From Proteiniphilum sp. UBA1403 (lineage in GTDB: Bacteria; Bacteroidota; Bacteroidia; Bacteroidales; Dysgonomonadaceae), in the NCBI GenBank assembly GCA_002305715.1, contig DBQD01000034.1, forward strand, positions 1 to 13,724: a stretch of 13,724 nucleotides of DNA. Reading direction: 5' to 3'. Under the pieces are notes generated by a model. It made no database searches, was not told where the DNA came from, and worked only from the letters and a program-made list of their open reading frames with translations. A program made the translations under genes and the position numbers. Positions 7,870 through 13,724 of this stretch are shown here, in pieces. Numbering within the stretch: position 1 is the first letter of the stretch; every line of letters starts with the position of its first letter.

Positions 7870-9256
7870 ATTCTTTTTTACGTTACTTCTTTTTATGACT
7901 GTCTCCTCTATGTCGCTTAAAGCGGATGATATCACTGGCAGTTGGCAGGGAGTGTTGAAAATACAAAATACTCAATTGCGTGTAGTTTTTACCATTAAGC
8001 AAAACGATTCAACATTGATCACCACAATGGATAGTCCCGATCAAGGGGCTTTTGGACTTCCAACAACTCGAAGTTCATACCAAGATAATAAATTAGAAAT
8101 CGTAGCCACAGGTCTTGGACTATTTTACCAAGGGACATTACGTGGAGATTCCATTGAAGGTACATTCAATCAGGGTGGTATACCCTTCCCCTTGGTATTA
8201 AAGCGATCAGAAAAACCACTGCTCAATCGCCCGCAAACCCCGCGTGAGCCATTTCCCTACATATCAGAAGAGGTAAAAATACCGAATTCAGATGGAAGCA
8301 TTACGCTCTCCGGCACACTTACCCTTCCTGATAGTGTGGGGGTCTACCCTGCTGTAATACTCATTGCCGGGAGTGGGCCGAATGACCGGGATGAGACAAT
8401 CTTCGGGCACAAACCTTTCATGGTAATCTCTGATCATCTCACCCGTAACGGTTTTGCCGTATTGCGTTACGACAAAAGAGGAGTTGGAAAATCTACCGGA
8501 AATTTTGACTTGGCTACCCTACAAGATTTTACAGATGATGCGATCCTTGCTGTAAACTATCTGAAACAACGGAAGGAGATCAATCACCGTAAAATCGGTT
8601 TGTTAGGACATAGTGAAGGAGGTATAGTTGCCCCCATGGTCGCTTCAATAGAAAAGGATATCCATTTTTTGGTTTTACTAGCAGCACCCGGTACAAGCGG
8701 AATTGAAATCGTTCTTGATCAGAACGAAATATCAATGCTGCAACAACAAATGGAACCTGAGAATATCGAAAGAATTCAACAATTGAACCGTGAGATGTTT
8801 GAGGGTCTACTCACATGGGATGGTTCTGAGAATCACAAAACTGCACTACGCGACAAACTTCACCATATCTGGAATCAACTCCCCATTCTGTTGACCATGA
8901 AAATGAATAAAGATGCCTACTTACGAGGACAATTTAATGCGATGATTAAACCAGGTTACCGCAGTTTTCTGGCCGCCAATCCACCAAGCTACCTTAAAAA
9001 GGTAACGTGTGCAGTTTTGGCCATCAACGGAGAATACGATCAACAAGTACCTGCCGAAAAAAACCTCATTTCAATTGAAAAAGCATTGAATGATGGAGGA
9101 AATAATCAGGTAGAGACTAAAATATATCCCACCCTGAACCACCTTTTTCAAGAGAGCACAACAGGAGGTACAGATGAATATGTACAAATTGAACAAACAA
9201 TCTCACCTGCTGTACTATCTGACATCACTGTTTGGCTAAAAAAAATGAATGAATAA
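7862..9256 (+). CDS. Exported alpha/beta hydrolase
   Basis: A serine hydrolase of 464 residues when started at the ATG at 7862. This start gives a clean signal peptide (MNKFFF, hydrophobic core, cleavage probably near residue 20-22); an ATG at 7847 would add only five polar residues in front. After the signal comes a beta-rich lipocalin-like domain (about 24-115), then the alpha/beta hydrolase domain from about 140. Oxyanion-region motif AGSGPNDRDE is at 169-178. The catalytic triad is Ser251 in GHSEGG (249-254), Asp393 in NGEYDQQVP and His427 in LNHLF. Similar two-domain proteins are common in Bacteroidota and are annotated as S9/S33-like peptidases or esterases. Its substrate (ester, peptide or acyl group) cannot be told. 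Its start codon lies inside the end of rlmH, so translation may be coupled. Confidence 0.88.
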   Translation: MNKFFFTLLLFMTVSSMSLKADDITGSWQGVLKIQNTQLRVVFTIKQNDSTLITTMDSPDQGAFGLPTTRSSYQDNKLEIVATGLGLFYQGTLRGDSIEGTFNQGGIPFPLVLKRSEKPLLNRPQTPREPFPYISEEVKIPNSDGSITLSGTLTLPDSVGVYPAVILIAGSGPNDRDETIFGHKPFMVISDHLTRNGFAVLRYDKRGVGKSTGNFDLATLQDFTDDAILAVNYLKQRKEINHRKIGLLGHSEGGIVAPMVASIEKDIHFLVLLAAPGTSGIEIVLDQNEISMLQQQMEPENIERIQQLNREMFEGLLTWDGSENHKTALRDKLHHIWNQLPILLTMKMNKDAYLRGQFNAMIKPGYRSFLAANPPSYLKKVTCAVLAINGEYDQQVPAEKNLISIEKALNDGGNNQVETKIYPTLNHLFQESTTGGTDEYVQIEQTISPAVLSDITVWLKKMNE

Positions 9257-9270
9257 GATAAATAACTATA

Positions 9271-9456
9271 ATGGCTAAAAGAAAAACAATCACTACTGTA
9301 CTCTGGGTATTCATTGCAACAATAGCTGTTGCATCGGTGACAGCACTGATCATCTTCCCTCAATGGAAAGGGATTTTCCTTGCTGGCATGGGCTTATTCC
9401 TTATTCTCAATTTGTTGCTATCGATGTTTTTTGTGAAACGAAATTTCAAGAATTAA
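9271..9456 (+). CDS. Small two-helix membrane protein, unknown function
   Basis: A 61-residue protein that I do not recognise. It has a basic N-terminus (MAKRKT), a first hydrophobic helix at about 8-29, a short loop containing PQWKG, a second helix at about 35-55 and a basic tail KRNFKN. By the positive-inside rule both ends would face the cytoplasm, making a membrane hairpin. The gene begins 14 bp after the hydrolase stop on the same strand, which supports a shared transcript with rlmH and the hydrolase. Its TAA overlaps the stop of the opposite-strand AlkD-like gene by 4 bases. The membrane-hairpin pattern and tight spacing argue for a real gene; no role is assigned. Confidence 0.65.
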   Translation: MAKRKTITTVLWVFIATIAVASVTALIIFPQWKGIFLAGMGLFLILNLLLSMFFVKRNFKN

Positions 9457-10130
9457 TCCAAATACCCAAACTCAAAACGCAATATGTCGATCATTTCCGA
9501 CTTCATCTTGCGATCTATTTCTTGGATTGATTCAATTTCATAGAGCACTTTCTGGGCATATTCTTCCGAGAATCTGCCCAGAAATTTTAACGCATTAAGA
9601 GCCGATTGTCGTAATAAGAGAGAATCACTCTTCAGGTCTTGAGTTGCATGTTCAAGAAGCAAGACACCCGGAATTGTTTCAATTTTTTCACGATGCGACA
9701 AATAAAGTCGTGCGTATAACCAATAACCGGTATTGCGAACACTATCATCGTTACTTTGCATCCATTCCAGTACCAATTCATTGGCACACGGAACTTCTTG
9801 TAAAAGATTTCGGCATATTTGTTCTCTAAGCTCTTGATTATCCACCCCCTTTATCCAACGATTTGCAGTCTCTATAGTCATTTCCTTGGCCGGGTACAAC
9901 ATTGTTGCCAATATTTTCAATTCACGCACCGGTTCTTTCCAAAGAAGTTCAGCAATTGTTTTTCCGGTGTTGTACTTTATTGAAATCTCTTTGATGCGGG
10001 GAATTTTGACTCCAAAATTCATTCGGTAATCTACACCTTTGGTACGCATGCTTGATGCCACAACACCATCCATTGAAAGGCGTAAGTCGGTGCGTATTTG
10101 CCGTAAAATAGTATCCAATGACTCTTCCAC
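9453..10130 (-). CDS. AlkD-like HEAT-repeat DNA alkylation repair family protein
   Basis: A 225-residue all-helical protein that resembles the DNA alkylation repair (AlkD/AlkC) HEAT-like family, mainly in the pattern GVKIPRIKEIS...LLWKEPVRELKILA (40-75) and the helix around RNTGYWLYARLYL (132-144). AlkD of Bacillus cereus excises N3- and N7-alkylated purines using Trp109, Asp113 and Arg148. In the segment where I would place Trp/Asp this protein has VDNQELRE (96-103), without either, so glycosylase activity is doubtful; AlkD2-type members are known to lack it. The start is GTG at 10130, preceded by GGAAA; the early residues fit the family, so a later ATG (codon 20) is less likely. A perfect -7 box lies just upstream. 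The 3' end overlaps the small membrane protein gene. Confidence 0.75.
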   Translation of the reverse strand: MEESLDTILRQIRTDLRLSMDGVVASSMRTKGVDYRMNFGVKIPRIKEISIKYNTGKTIAELLWKEPVRELKILATMLYPAKEMTIETANRWIKGVDNQELREQICRNLLQEVPCANELVLEWMQSNDDSVRNTGYWLYARLYLSHREKIETIPGVLLLEHATQDLKSDSLLLRQSALNALKFLGRFSEEYAQKVLYEIESIQEIDRKMKSEMIDILRFEFGYLD

Positions 10131-10146
10131 TTTCCTTTTTTTGGTG

Positions 10147-10154
10147 CAAAATTA
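10147..10154 (-). promoter_or_regulatory. -7 promoter box for the AlkD-like gene
   Basis: TAATTTTG on the minus strand matches TAnnTTTG exactly. The start would fall near 10140, giving a leader of only about 10 nt before the GTG codon, so the transcript would be nearly leaderless. No -33 TTG is visible at the usual spacing. Confidence 0.45.
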
Positions 10155-10197
10155 CGCTTATTGAGTTGAATACCTACTTTTTTAGCCTAATTTTCGT

Positions 10198-10205
10198 TAT
10201 ATTTG
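10198..10205 (+). promoter_or_regulatory. -7 promoter box for pepE
   Basis: TATATTTG matches TAnnTTTG exactly and lies 26 bp before the pepE ATG at 10232, so the 5' UTR would be about 20 nt. Its position inside the longer open frame argues that the upstream ATG at 10118 is not the true start. The -33 region is T-rich without a clear TTG. Confidence 0.55.
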
Positions 10206-10231
10206 CATCGCTGAACAAAAAAACCCCAACT

Positions 10232-10939
10232 ATGAGACTATTACTACTCAGTAATTCTACCAATCCGGGAGAAGAATACTTAGATTACCCCAAAAACAAT
10301 ATCCGTGAATTTTTGGGAGATAAAGCAGTCAATGCTCTATTCATACCCTATGCTGCGGTTACCTTTACATACGAAGAGTACGAAGAAAAAGTAAACAACC
10401 GATTTGCTGAAATTGGTCATCGAGTCACCAGTATCCATCGCTTTAACAACCCGGTTGAAGCCATTGAGAATGCAGATGCTATCGTGGTAGGTGGTGGCAA
10501 TACATGGCAGCTTGTTGCCATGCTACAAGAAAAAAAGTTGATGAAAGCAATCCGCAAGAGAGTGAAAAAGGGGGTACCCTATATCGGATGGAGTGCCGGA
10601 TCAAACATTGCTTGTCCAACGTTGAGAACGACCAACGATATGCCCATTGTGCAGCCAAAGAAGTTCAAGACATTGAAGTTGGTGCCATTCCAAATAAACC
10701 CACACTATCTGGATGTCAACCCTGCCAATCACGGAGGCGAAACTCGCGAAGCCCGCATACAAGAATTTATTGAAATAAACAGGGATGTTTATGTTGTAGG
10801 CTTGCGTGAAAGCACCATGCTATTGTTGGAAGAAAAAGAATTAAGGCTGGTAGGTAACCGAACAGTCCGTATTTTCCACTATGGCCAAGAGCCTCAGGAA
10901 CTGACAAGCAAAGATGATTTCAGCTTCCTCTTGCAATAA
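10232..10939 (+). CDS. pepE: Dipeptidase E (alpha-aspartyl dipeptidase, S51)
   Basis: A cytoplasmic serine peptidase that cleaves dipeptides with N-terminal aspartate. From the ATG at 10232 it has 235 residues (E. coli PepE has 229) and begins MRLLLLSNST, the expected first strand. The open frame extends back to 10118, but those 38 codons run through the promoter region and the neighbouring gene's start, so I reject them. Diagnostic motifs are VGGGNTWQL (86-94), GWSAGSN with nucleophile Ser121, TTNDMP with Asp136 and INPHY with His158. These match the Ser120, Asp135, His157 triad of the E. coli and Salmonella enzyme with the same spacing. It is divergent from the AlkD-like gene and 41 bp upstream of nhaA. 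Confidence 0.95.
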   Translation: MRLLLLSNSTNPGEEYLDYPKNNIREFLGDKAVNALFIPYAAVTFTYEEYEEKVNNRFAEIGHRVTSIHRFNNPVEAIENADAIVVGGGNTWQLVAMLQEKKLMKAIRKRVKKGVPYIGWSAGSNIACPTLRTTNDMPIVQPKKFKTLKLVPFQINPHYLDVNPANHGGETREARIQEFIEINRDVYVVGLRESTMLLLEEKELRLVGNRTVRIFHYGQEPQELTSKDDFSFLLQ

Positions 10940-10980
10940 TCATCTTATTTTCTGTTAATTAAAACATACATTTCAAATCG

Positions 10981-12174
10981 ATGAGTTCACACCATTCGCA
11001 TACACAGTCGTCTGTATCTTTATTTCAAAAGATCATAAACGACAACAGATCAATAGGAGTTCTCCTCATATTGTGCACAATTTCATCGCTGATATTGAGT
11101 AACATAAGTGCAACGAGCACTCATTACACCAATTTCTGGGAACTTGAGATACCAGGATTTCATCATCTTCACCTTCCGCATTCAATCGCTCACTTCATCA
11201 ATGATGCATTGATGGCGTTGTTCTTTTTTCATGTTGCTATCGACATCAAACGCGAAGCCACCTCGGGAGAACTCTCTTCTCCGCGAAGGATGATGTTACC
11301 AGCAGTCTCAGCTTTATTTGGCGTAGCTGTACCGGCATTAATTTTCATTCTCTTTACAGGAGGTACAATCTATATGCGAGGTTGGGCAATCCCTACTGCT
11401 ACAGATATCGCGTTTACACTGGGTATTGTAAGCCTTTTAGGGAAAGCTGTTCCCCATACAATGAAAGTATTCCTTACAGCATTGGCTATTATTGACGACC
11501 TTTGCGCTATCCTCATCATTGCTTTCTTTTATGGATCGGCCTTGAATCTTGTTTGGCTACTGCTGGTTGCCATGTTTGGGATCATTATTTATGTAGTGAC
11601 CCGTCGTATCCATAATAAAATAGGTACCCTATTACTAATCCTACTGGGGCTTTGCATGTGGTATTGTATGTACCAATCGGGCATACATGCCACCTTTGCA
11701 GGAGTAATCTTAGCCTTCTTACTCCCCATAAAGAAACTTTCAAAGATAGAACATAGTCTTGGCTTTCCCGTGAACTTCATGGTGGTTCCCATATTTGCAC
11801 TGGCAAACACCAGCATCGTCATCTCATCCGCTGCCGCAACAAGCCTGAGCTCTCCACTCTCCTTAGGGATTATATTGGGACTTGTTTTGGGTAAACCTTT
11901 TGGCATTACATTTGCTGTTTTTCTGATGACCAAGTTAAAGCTTGTGAGGTTGGGTACAAGCATAAACTGGGCTCAGTTTCTCGGTGTGGGTATCCTCGCC
12001 GGAATCGGTTTCACGATGTCAATTTTTGTTGCTATTCTCTCATTTCCAGAAAATGAAATGCTACGCGACGTGGCAAAGCTGTCTGTGTTAATTGCTTCAA
12101 CCCTTGCGATGGTGATAGGTTATTTCTGGTTAAGAACATTTTCAAGAATAAAAAGTAAAAAAGATCATGGGTAA
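10981..12174 (+). CDS. nhaA: Na+/H+ antiporter NhaA
   Basis: An inner-membrane antiporter of 397 residues (E. coli NhaA 388) with about twelve hydrophobic helices, which exports Na+ in exchange for protons and helps control pH and salt stress. The two ion-binding aspartates are present as IDD (Asp172, Asp173). The unwound TM4 motif IPTATDIAF (137-145) carries Thr141 and Asp142. Lys305 in VLGKPFG corresponds to E. coli Lys300, and His236 in SGIHATFAG to the E. coli His225 region implicated in pH response. The N-terminus has a His/Ser-rich tip (SSHHSHTQSS) longer than in E. coli. It lies 41 bp after pepE on the same strand and may be co-transcribed; TACATTTC at 10967-10974 is only a near match to a -7 box. 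Confidence 0.96.
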   Translation: MSSHHSHTQSSVSLFQKIINDNRSIGVLLILCTISSLILSNISATSTHYTNFWELEIPGFHHLHLPHSIAHFINDALMALFFFHVAIDIKREATSGELSSPRRMMLPAVSALFGVAVPALIFILFTGGTIYMRGWAIPTATDIAFTLGIVSLLGKAVPHTMKVFLTALAIIDDLCAILIIAFFYGSALNLVWLLLVAMFGIIIYVVTRRIHNKIGTLLLILLGLCMWYCMYQSGIHATFAGVILAFLLPIKKLSKIEHSLGFPVNFMVVPIFALANTSIVISSAAATSLSSPLSLGIILGLVLGKPFGITFAVFLMTKLKLVRLGTSINWAQFLGVGILAGIGFTMSIFVAILSFPENEMLRDVAKLSVLIASTLAMVIGYFWLRTFSRIKSKKDHG

Positions 12175-12195
12175 CCATCCTATATGAGACGGACA

Positions 12196-12222
12196 ATTGG
12201 ATTCAATTATTTGAATTTCAAT
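12196..12222. terminator. AT-rich palindrome between convergent nhaA and phosphatase genes
   Basis: Arms ATTCAA (12201-12206) and TTGAAT (12211-12216) enclose a TTAT loop, and the stem can be extended past a small asymmetric bulge with ATTG (12196-12199) and CAAT (12219-12222). It straddles the stop codon of the phosphatase gene and lies 21 bp after the nhaA stop. Its symmetry would serve both strands, so a bidirectional terminator is plausible, although the stem is weak (few GC pairs) and there is no long T-run. Confidence 0.35.
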
Positions 12223-13319
12223 AGTTCTTCAATTTTTTTGGGAATGTCGGTATTATCCATTACTTTGCTGAAGTTTTGCGCACCAGTACCGTATGCAAAT
12301 ACAGGCACCATGACCCCTGTATGACTACCTGTACTAAAGAGAAATTTAATTCCTCTGTCGTTCAGTAAGAAATCCTCATTCCCAGACGGGATGGTCAGCC
12401 CCCCCGTCTCATGGTCGGCAGTTACAAGCACAAGCGTACCGGGATTCTTGTCTGCAAAGTCGAAAGCAACACGAACAGCACGGTCGAAATCGAGTGTTTC
12501 CGTGATAATATATTCAGCATTCTTGCCATGCCCTCCACTATCTATAAATGAGCCTTCAACCATAAGAAAGAACCCTTTATCGTTATCGTTGAGGAGTCGA
12601 ATTGCTTCTGCTGTTGCTGTCTCCAGGTAGCTTGTATCGCGACCGTTAATAATACTTGGCAGTTTTGTATCTATAACCAAAGCTGCTACTTTCCCATTCT
12701 GTGTATCTATTACTTCTTCAAGCGTGTAAGCAACGTTATACCCTCTATTGCGAAGGCTATCAGATAGATTTCTCCCATCCTCACGCTTTTCAAAATAGTT
12801 CCTACCACCACCAATAAAAACGTCAACCCCACTTTTTACAATATCTACTGCAATATCATCCATCAATTTACGGCTCGCAGCATGAGCTAAAAAAGTTGCA
12901 GGAGTTGCGTGTGTAATCTCACATGTAACCACTACACCTGTTGACATACCTGCCTCCTGTGCCTTTTCTCTGATATTTTTAACTGGATTATTGTTGACAT
13001 CCACTCCAATAGAACCGTTGTTGGTCTTTCTTCCAGTCGCCAGGGCCGTACCTGCAGCAGCTGAGTCGGTCACCCTGTTATTTGCCGAATAGGTTTTCGC
13101 CAACCCAACATATTGCGCCCCCTCCATTGCTAACGATTTGCCTGCACGCATCGAGGCGATTTGCACATGAGTCACCCCCATACCATCGCCAATCATTAAT
13201 ATCACATTCCTCACCTCAGAGGATGCTTGCTCCTTCGATATCACTCCTTGAGCATGAGAGCCCACTGCTATACCCAGAAACAGGAGAATCAGAGCAACGT
13301 TTGCATTGATTTTCTTCAT
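12207..13319 (-). CDS. phoA: Secreted alkaline phosphatase
   Basis: A 370-residue phosphomonoesterase of the PhoA family with a signal peptide (MKK, hydrophobic core, cleavage probably after SHA at 21-23), hence periplasmic. The metal and catalytic residues are visible: Asp45 in MIGDGMG, nucleophile Ser86 in VTDSAAAGTA, THATPA (136-141), Arg150 as the likely phosphate-binding arginine, Glu255, Asp260 and His264 in VEGSFIDSGGHG, Asp302-His303 in TADHETGG, and His333 in GSHTG. Compared with E. coli, Asp153 is replaced by His137 and Lys328 by Ser261; similar replacements occur in other bacterial and animal enzymes. It is shorter than E. coli PhoA (471), lacking peripheral insertions. It is convergent with nhaA. 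Phosphate control is possible but no Pho-box-like repeat is obvious upstream. Confidence 0.94.
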   Translation of the reverse strand: MKKINANVALILLFLGIAVGSHAQGVISKEQASSEVRNVILMIGDGMGVTHVQIASMRAGKSLAMEGAQYVGLAKTYSANNRVTDSAAAGTALATGRKTNNGSIGVDVNNNPVKNIREKAQEAGMSTGVVVTCEITHATPATFLAHAASRKLMDDIAVDIVKSGVDVFIGGGRNYFEKREDGRNLSDSLRNRGYNVAYTLEEVIDTQNGKVAALVIDTKLPSIINGRDTSYLETATAEAIRLLNDNDKGFFLMVEGSFIDSGGHGKNAEYIITETLDFDRAVRVAFDFADKNPGTLVLVTADHETGGLTIPSGNEDFLLNDRGIKFLFSTGSHTGVMVPVFAYGTGAQNFSKVMDNTDIPKKIEELLKFK

Positions 13320-13396
13320 CGTTTTAATTGATTATTTCGTTTAAAGTAGTGTTTCACTTCGTGTGTAGCAGACTAGTTTCATCTCCAACCTCAAAA

Positions 13397-13404
13397 CAAA
13401 TGTA
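13397..13404 (-). promoter_or_regulatory. -7 promoter box for the alkaline phosphatase gene
   Basis: TACATTTG on the minus strand is an exact TAnnTTTG match. A TTG on that strand (bases 13422-13420) is 15 bp upstream, slightly closer than usual, and the spacer carries a run of eight As. The 5' UTR would be about 70 nt. The rest of 13320-13609, between the phosphatase and the tRNA genes, shows no gene I can support; it is AT-rich with a short repeated motif. Confidence 0.5.
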
Positions 13405-13609
13405 TTCTTTTTTTTAATCCAACTAATCGTTGAGCATTTTTTTAACTCAGATATTTGAAGATGGTTAATTTGAGTAGCTTGACAATAGAGATCTATAGAG
13501 AGTTTCAATCCCAACAAACTAATTCGTTGTGTAAATTAAAATGGAGTATATAAAGGAGAAGAATAAATGGTAATAGATGCGAAGATAAATTCAATAGAAG
13601 AATAAAAAG

Positions 13610-13693
13610 TACTCGGAGCGGGACTTGAACCCGCACAACCGCTATGGTCACAAGATTTTAAGTCTTGCGTGTCTACCATTCCACCATCCGAGC
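13610..13693 (-). tRNA. tRNA-Leu (UAA)
   Basis: A complete class II tRNA of 84 nt. The acceptor stem GCTCGGA pairs with TCCGAGT (one G-T pair), followed by discriminator A at 13610. The anticodon stem CAAGA/TCTTG encloses loop CTTAAAA, with anticodon TAA (complement at 13658-13660). The long variable arm of about 15 nt and D-arm GGTGGAATGGTAGACAC are typical of leucine tRNAs. The T-arm is GCGGG TTCAAGT CCCGC. The 3' CCA is not encoded. It lies 5 bp downstream of a second tRNA in the same direction, so both probably come from one transcript that starts outside the window. Confidence 0.95.
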
Positions 13694-13698
13694 GTACC

Positions 13699-13724
13699 TG
13701 GAGCGGAAGACGGGACTCGAACCC
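13699..13724 (-). tRNA. 3' end of a tRNA, probably tRNA-Gly (partial)
   Basis: The window ends inside this gene. Visible on the minus strand are the T-loop TTCGAGT with its CCCGT stem strand, then the 3' acceptor strand CTTCCGC and TCCA. The implied 5' acceptor strand, GCGGAAG, and the TCC ending fit bacterial tRNA-Gly (GCC). The anticodon lies outside the window, so the identity is inferred. Confidence 0.75.

Noticed and set aside
10118..10231. 38-codon N-terminal extension of pepE from an ATG at 10118
   Set aside because: It overlaps the start of the AlkD-like gene and runs through a perfect -7 box; the family starts at MRLLLLSN (10232).
11589..11963. 124-codon minus-strand ORF inside nhaA
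   Set aside because: Lies antisense to a well-supported membrane protein gene and has no recognisable domain; a shadow frame.
13567..13605. 12-codon ORF on the plus strand with a good AAGGAG site 8 bp upstream
   Set aside because: Very short, no recognisable product, and Shine-Dalgarno matches carry little weight in Bacteroidota; likely chance.
13610..13724. tRNA pair as an integration site for a mobile element
   Set aside because: No integrase, direct repeat of the tRNA 3' end or foreign-looking genes are present in the window.

Overview
The window reads as a chromosomal segment of a Bacteroidota species, most likely order Bacteroidales (a Dysgonomonadaceae/Porphyromonadaceae-like genome is my best guess). 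The grounds are moderate-to-low GC, several intergenic boxes matching the Bacteroidota -7 consensus TAnnTTTG, weak Shine-Dalgarno sites, and gene families typical of the phylum: a long S41 protease, an exported alpha/beta hydrolase with an N-terminal beta domain, and a PglF/WbpM-type sugar dehydratase. The genus is inference.

Layout. Bases 1-352 are AT-rich with no convincing complete gene and lead into a plus-strand MsbA-like ABC exporter (353-2188). Its stop overlaps by 8 bp the stop of a minus-strand, membrane-anchored UDP-sugar 4,6-dehydratase (4133-2181). Next comes a minus-strand run read from about 7.25 kb downward: nadC, a dCMP-deaminase-family enzyme and an S41 C-terminal processing protease, with gaps of 8 and 23 bp. 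A 215-bp divergent region with two perfect -7 boxes separates nadC from a plus-strand set: rlmH, an exported alpha/beta hydrolase whose start overlaps the rlmH stop, and a 61-residue two-helix membrane protein. That set meets a minus-strand AlkD-like HEAT protein (GTG start) tail to tail with a 4-bp overlap. The AlkD-like gene is divergent from pepE (dipeptidase E), which is followed at 41 bp by nhaA (Na+/H+ antiporter). nhaA converges on a secreted alkaline phosphatase across an AT-rich palindrome. The right edge holds tRNA-Leu(UAA) and the 3' end of a tRNA that looks like tRNA-Gly, both on the minus strand, 5 bp apart.

Functionally this is mostly housekeeping: envelope biogenesis (exporter and nucleotide-sugar dehydratase), NAD and pyrimidine metabolism, ribosome modification, peptide turnover, ion homeostasis and phosphate scavenging. 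I see no IS element, phage gene, CRISPR array, toxin-antitoxin pair or obvious defence island, and no convincing undescribed system.

The points worth a second look are small. They are two start-codon corrections (nadC, pepE), a nine-codon upstream ORF abutting rlmH, tightly packed divergent promoters, an AlkD-like protein that seems to lack catalytic residues, and an uncharacterised two-helix membrane peptide.
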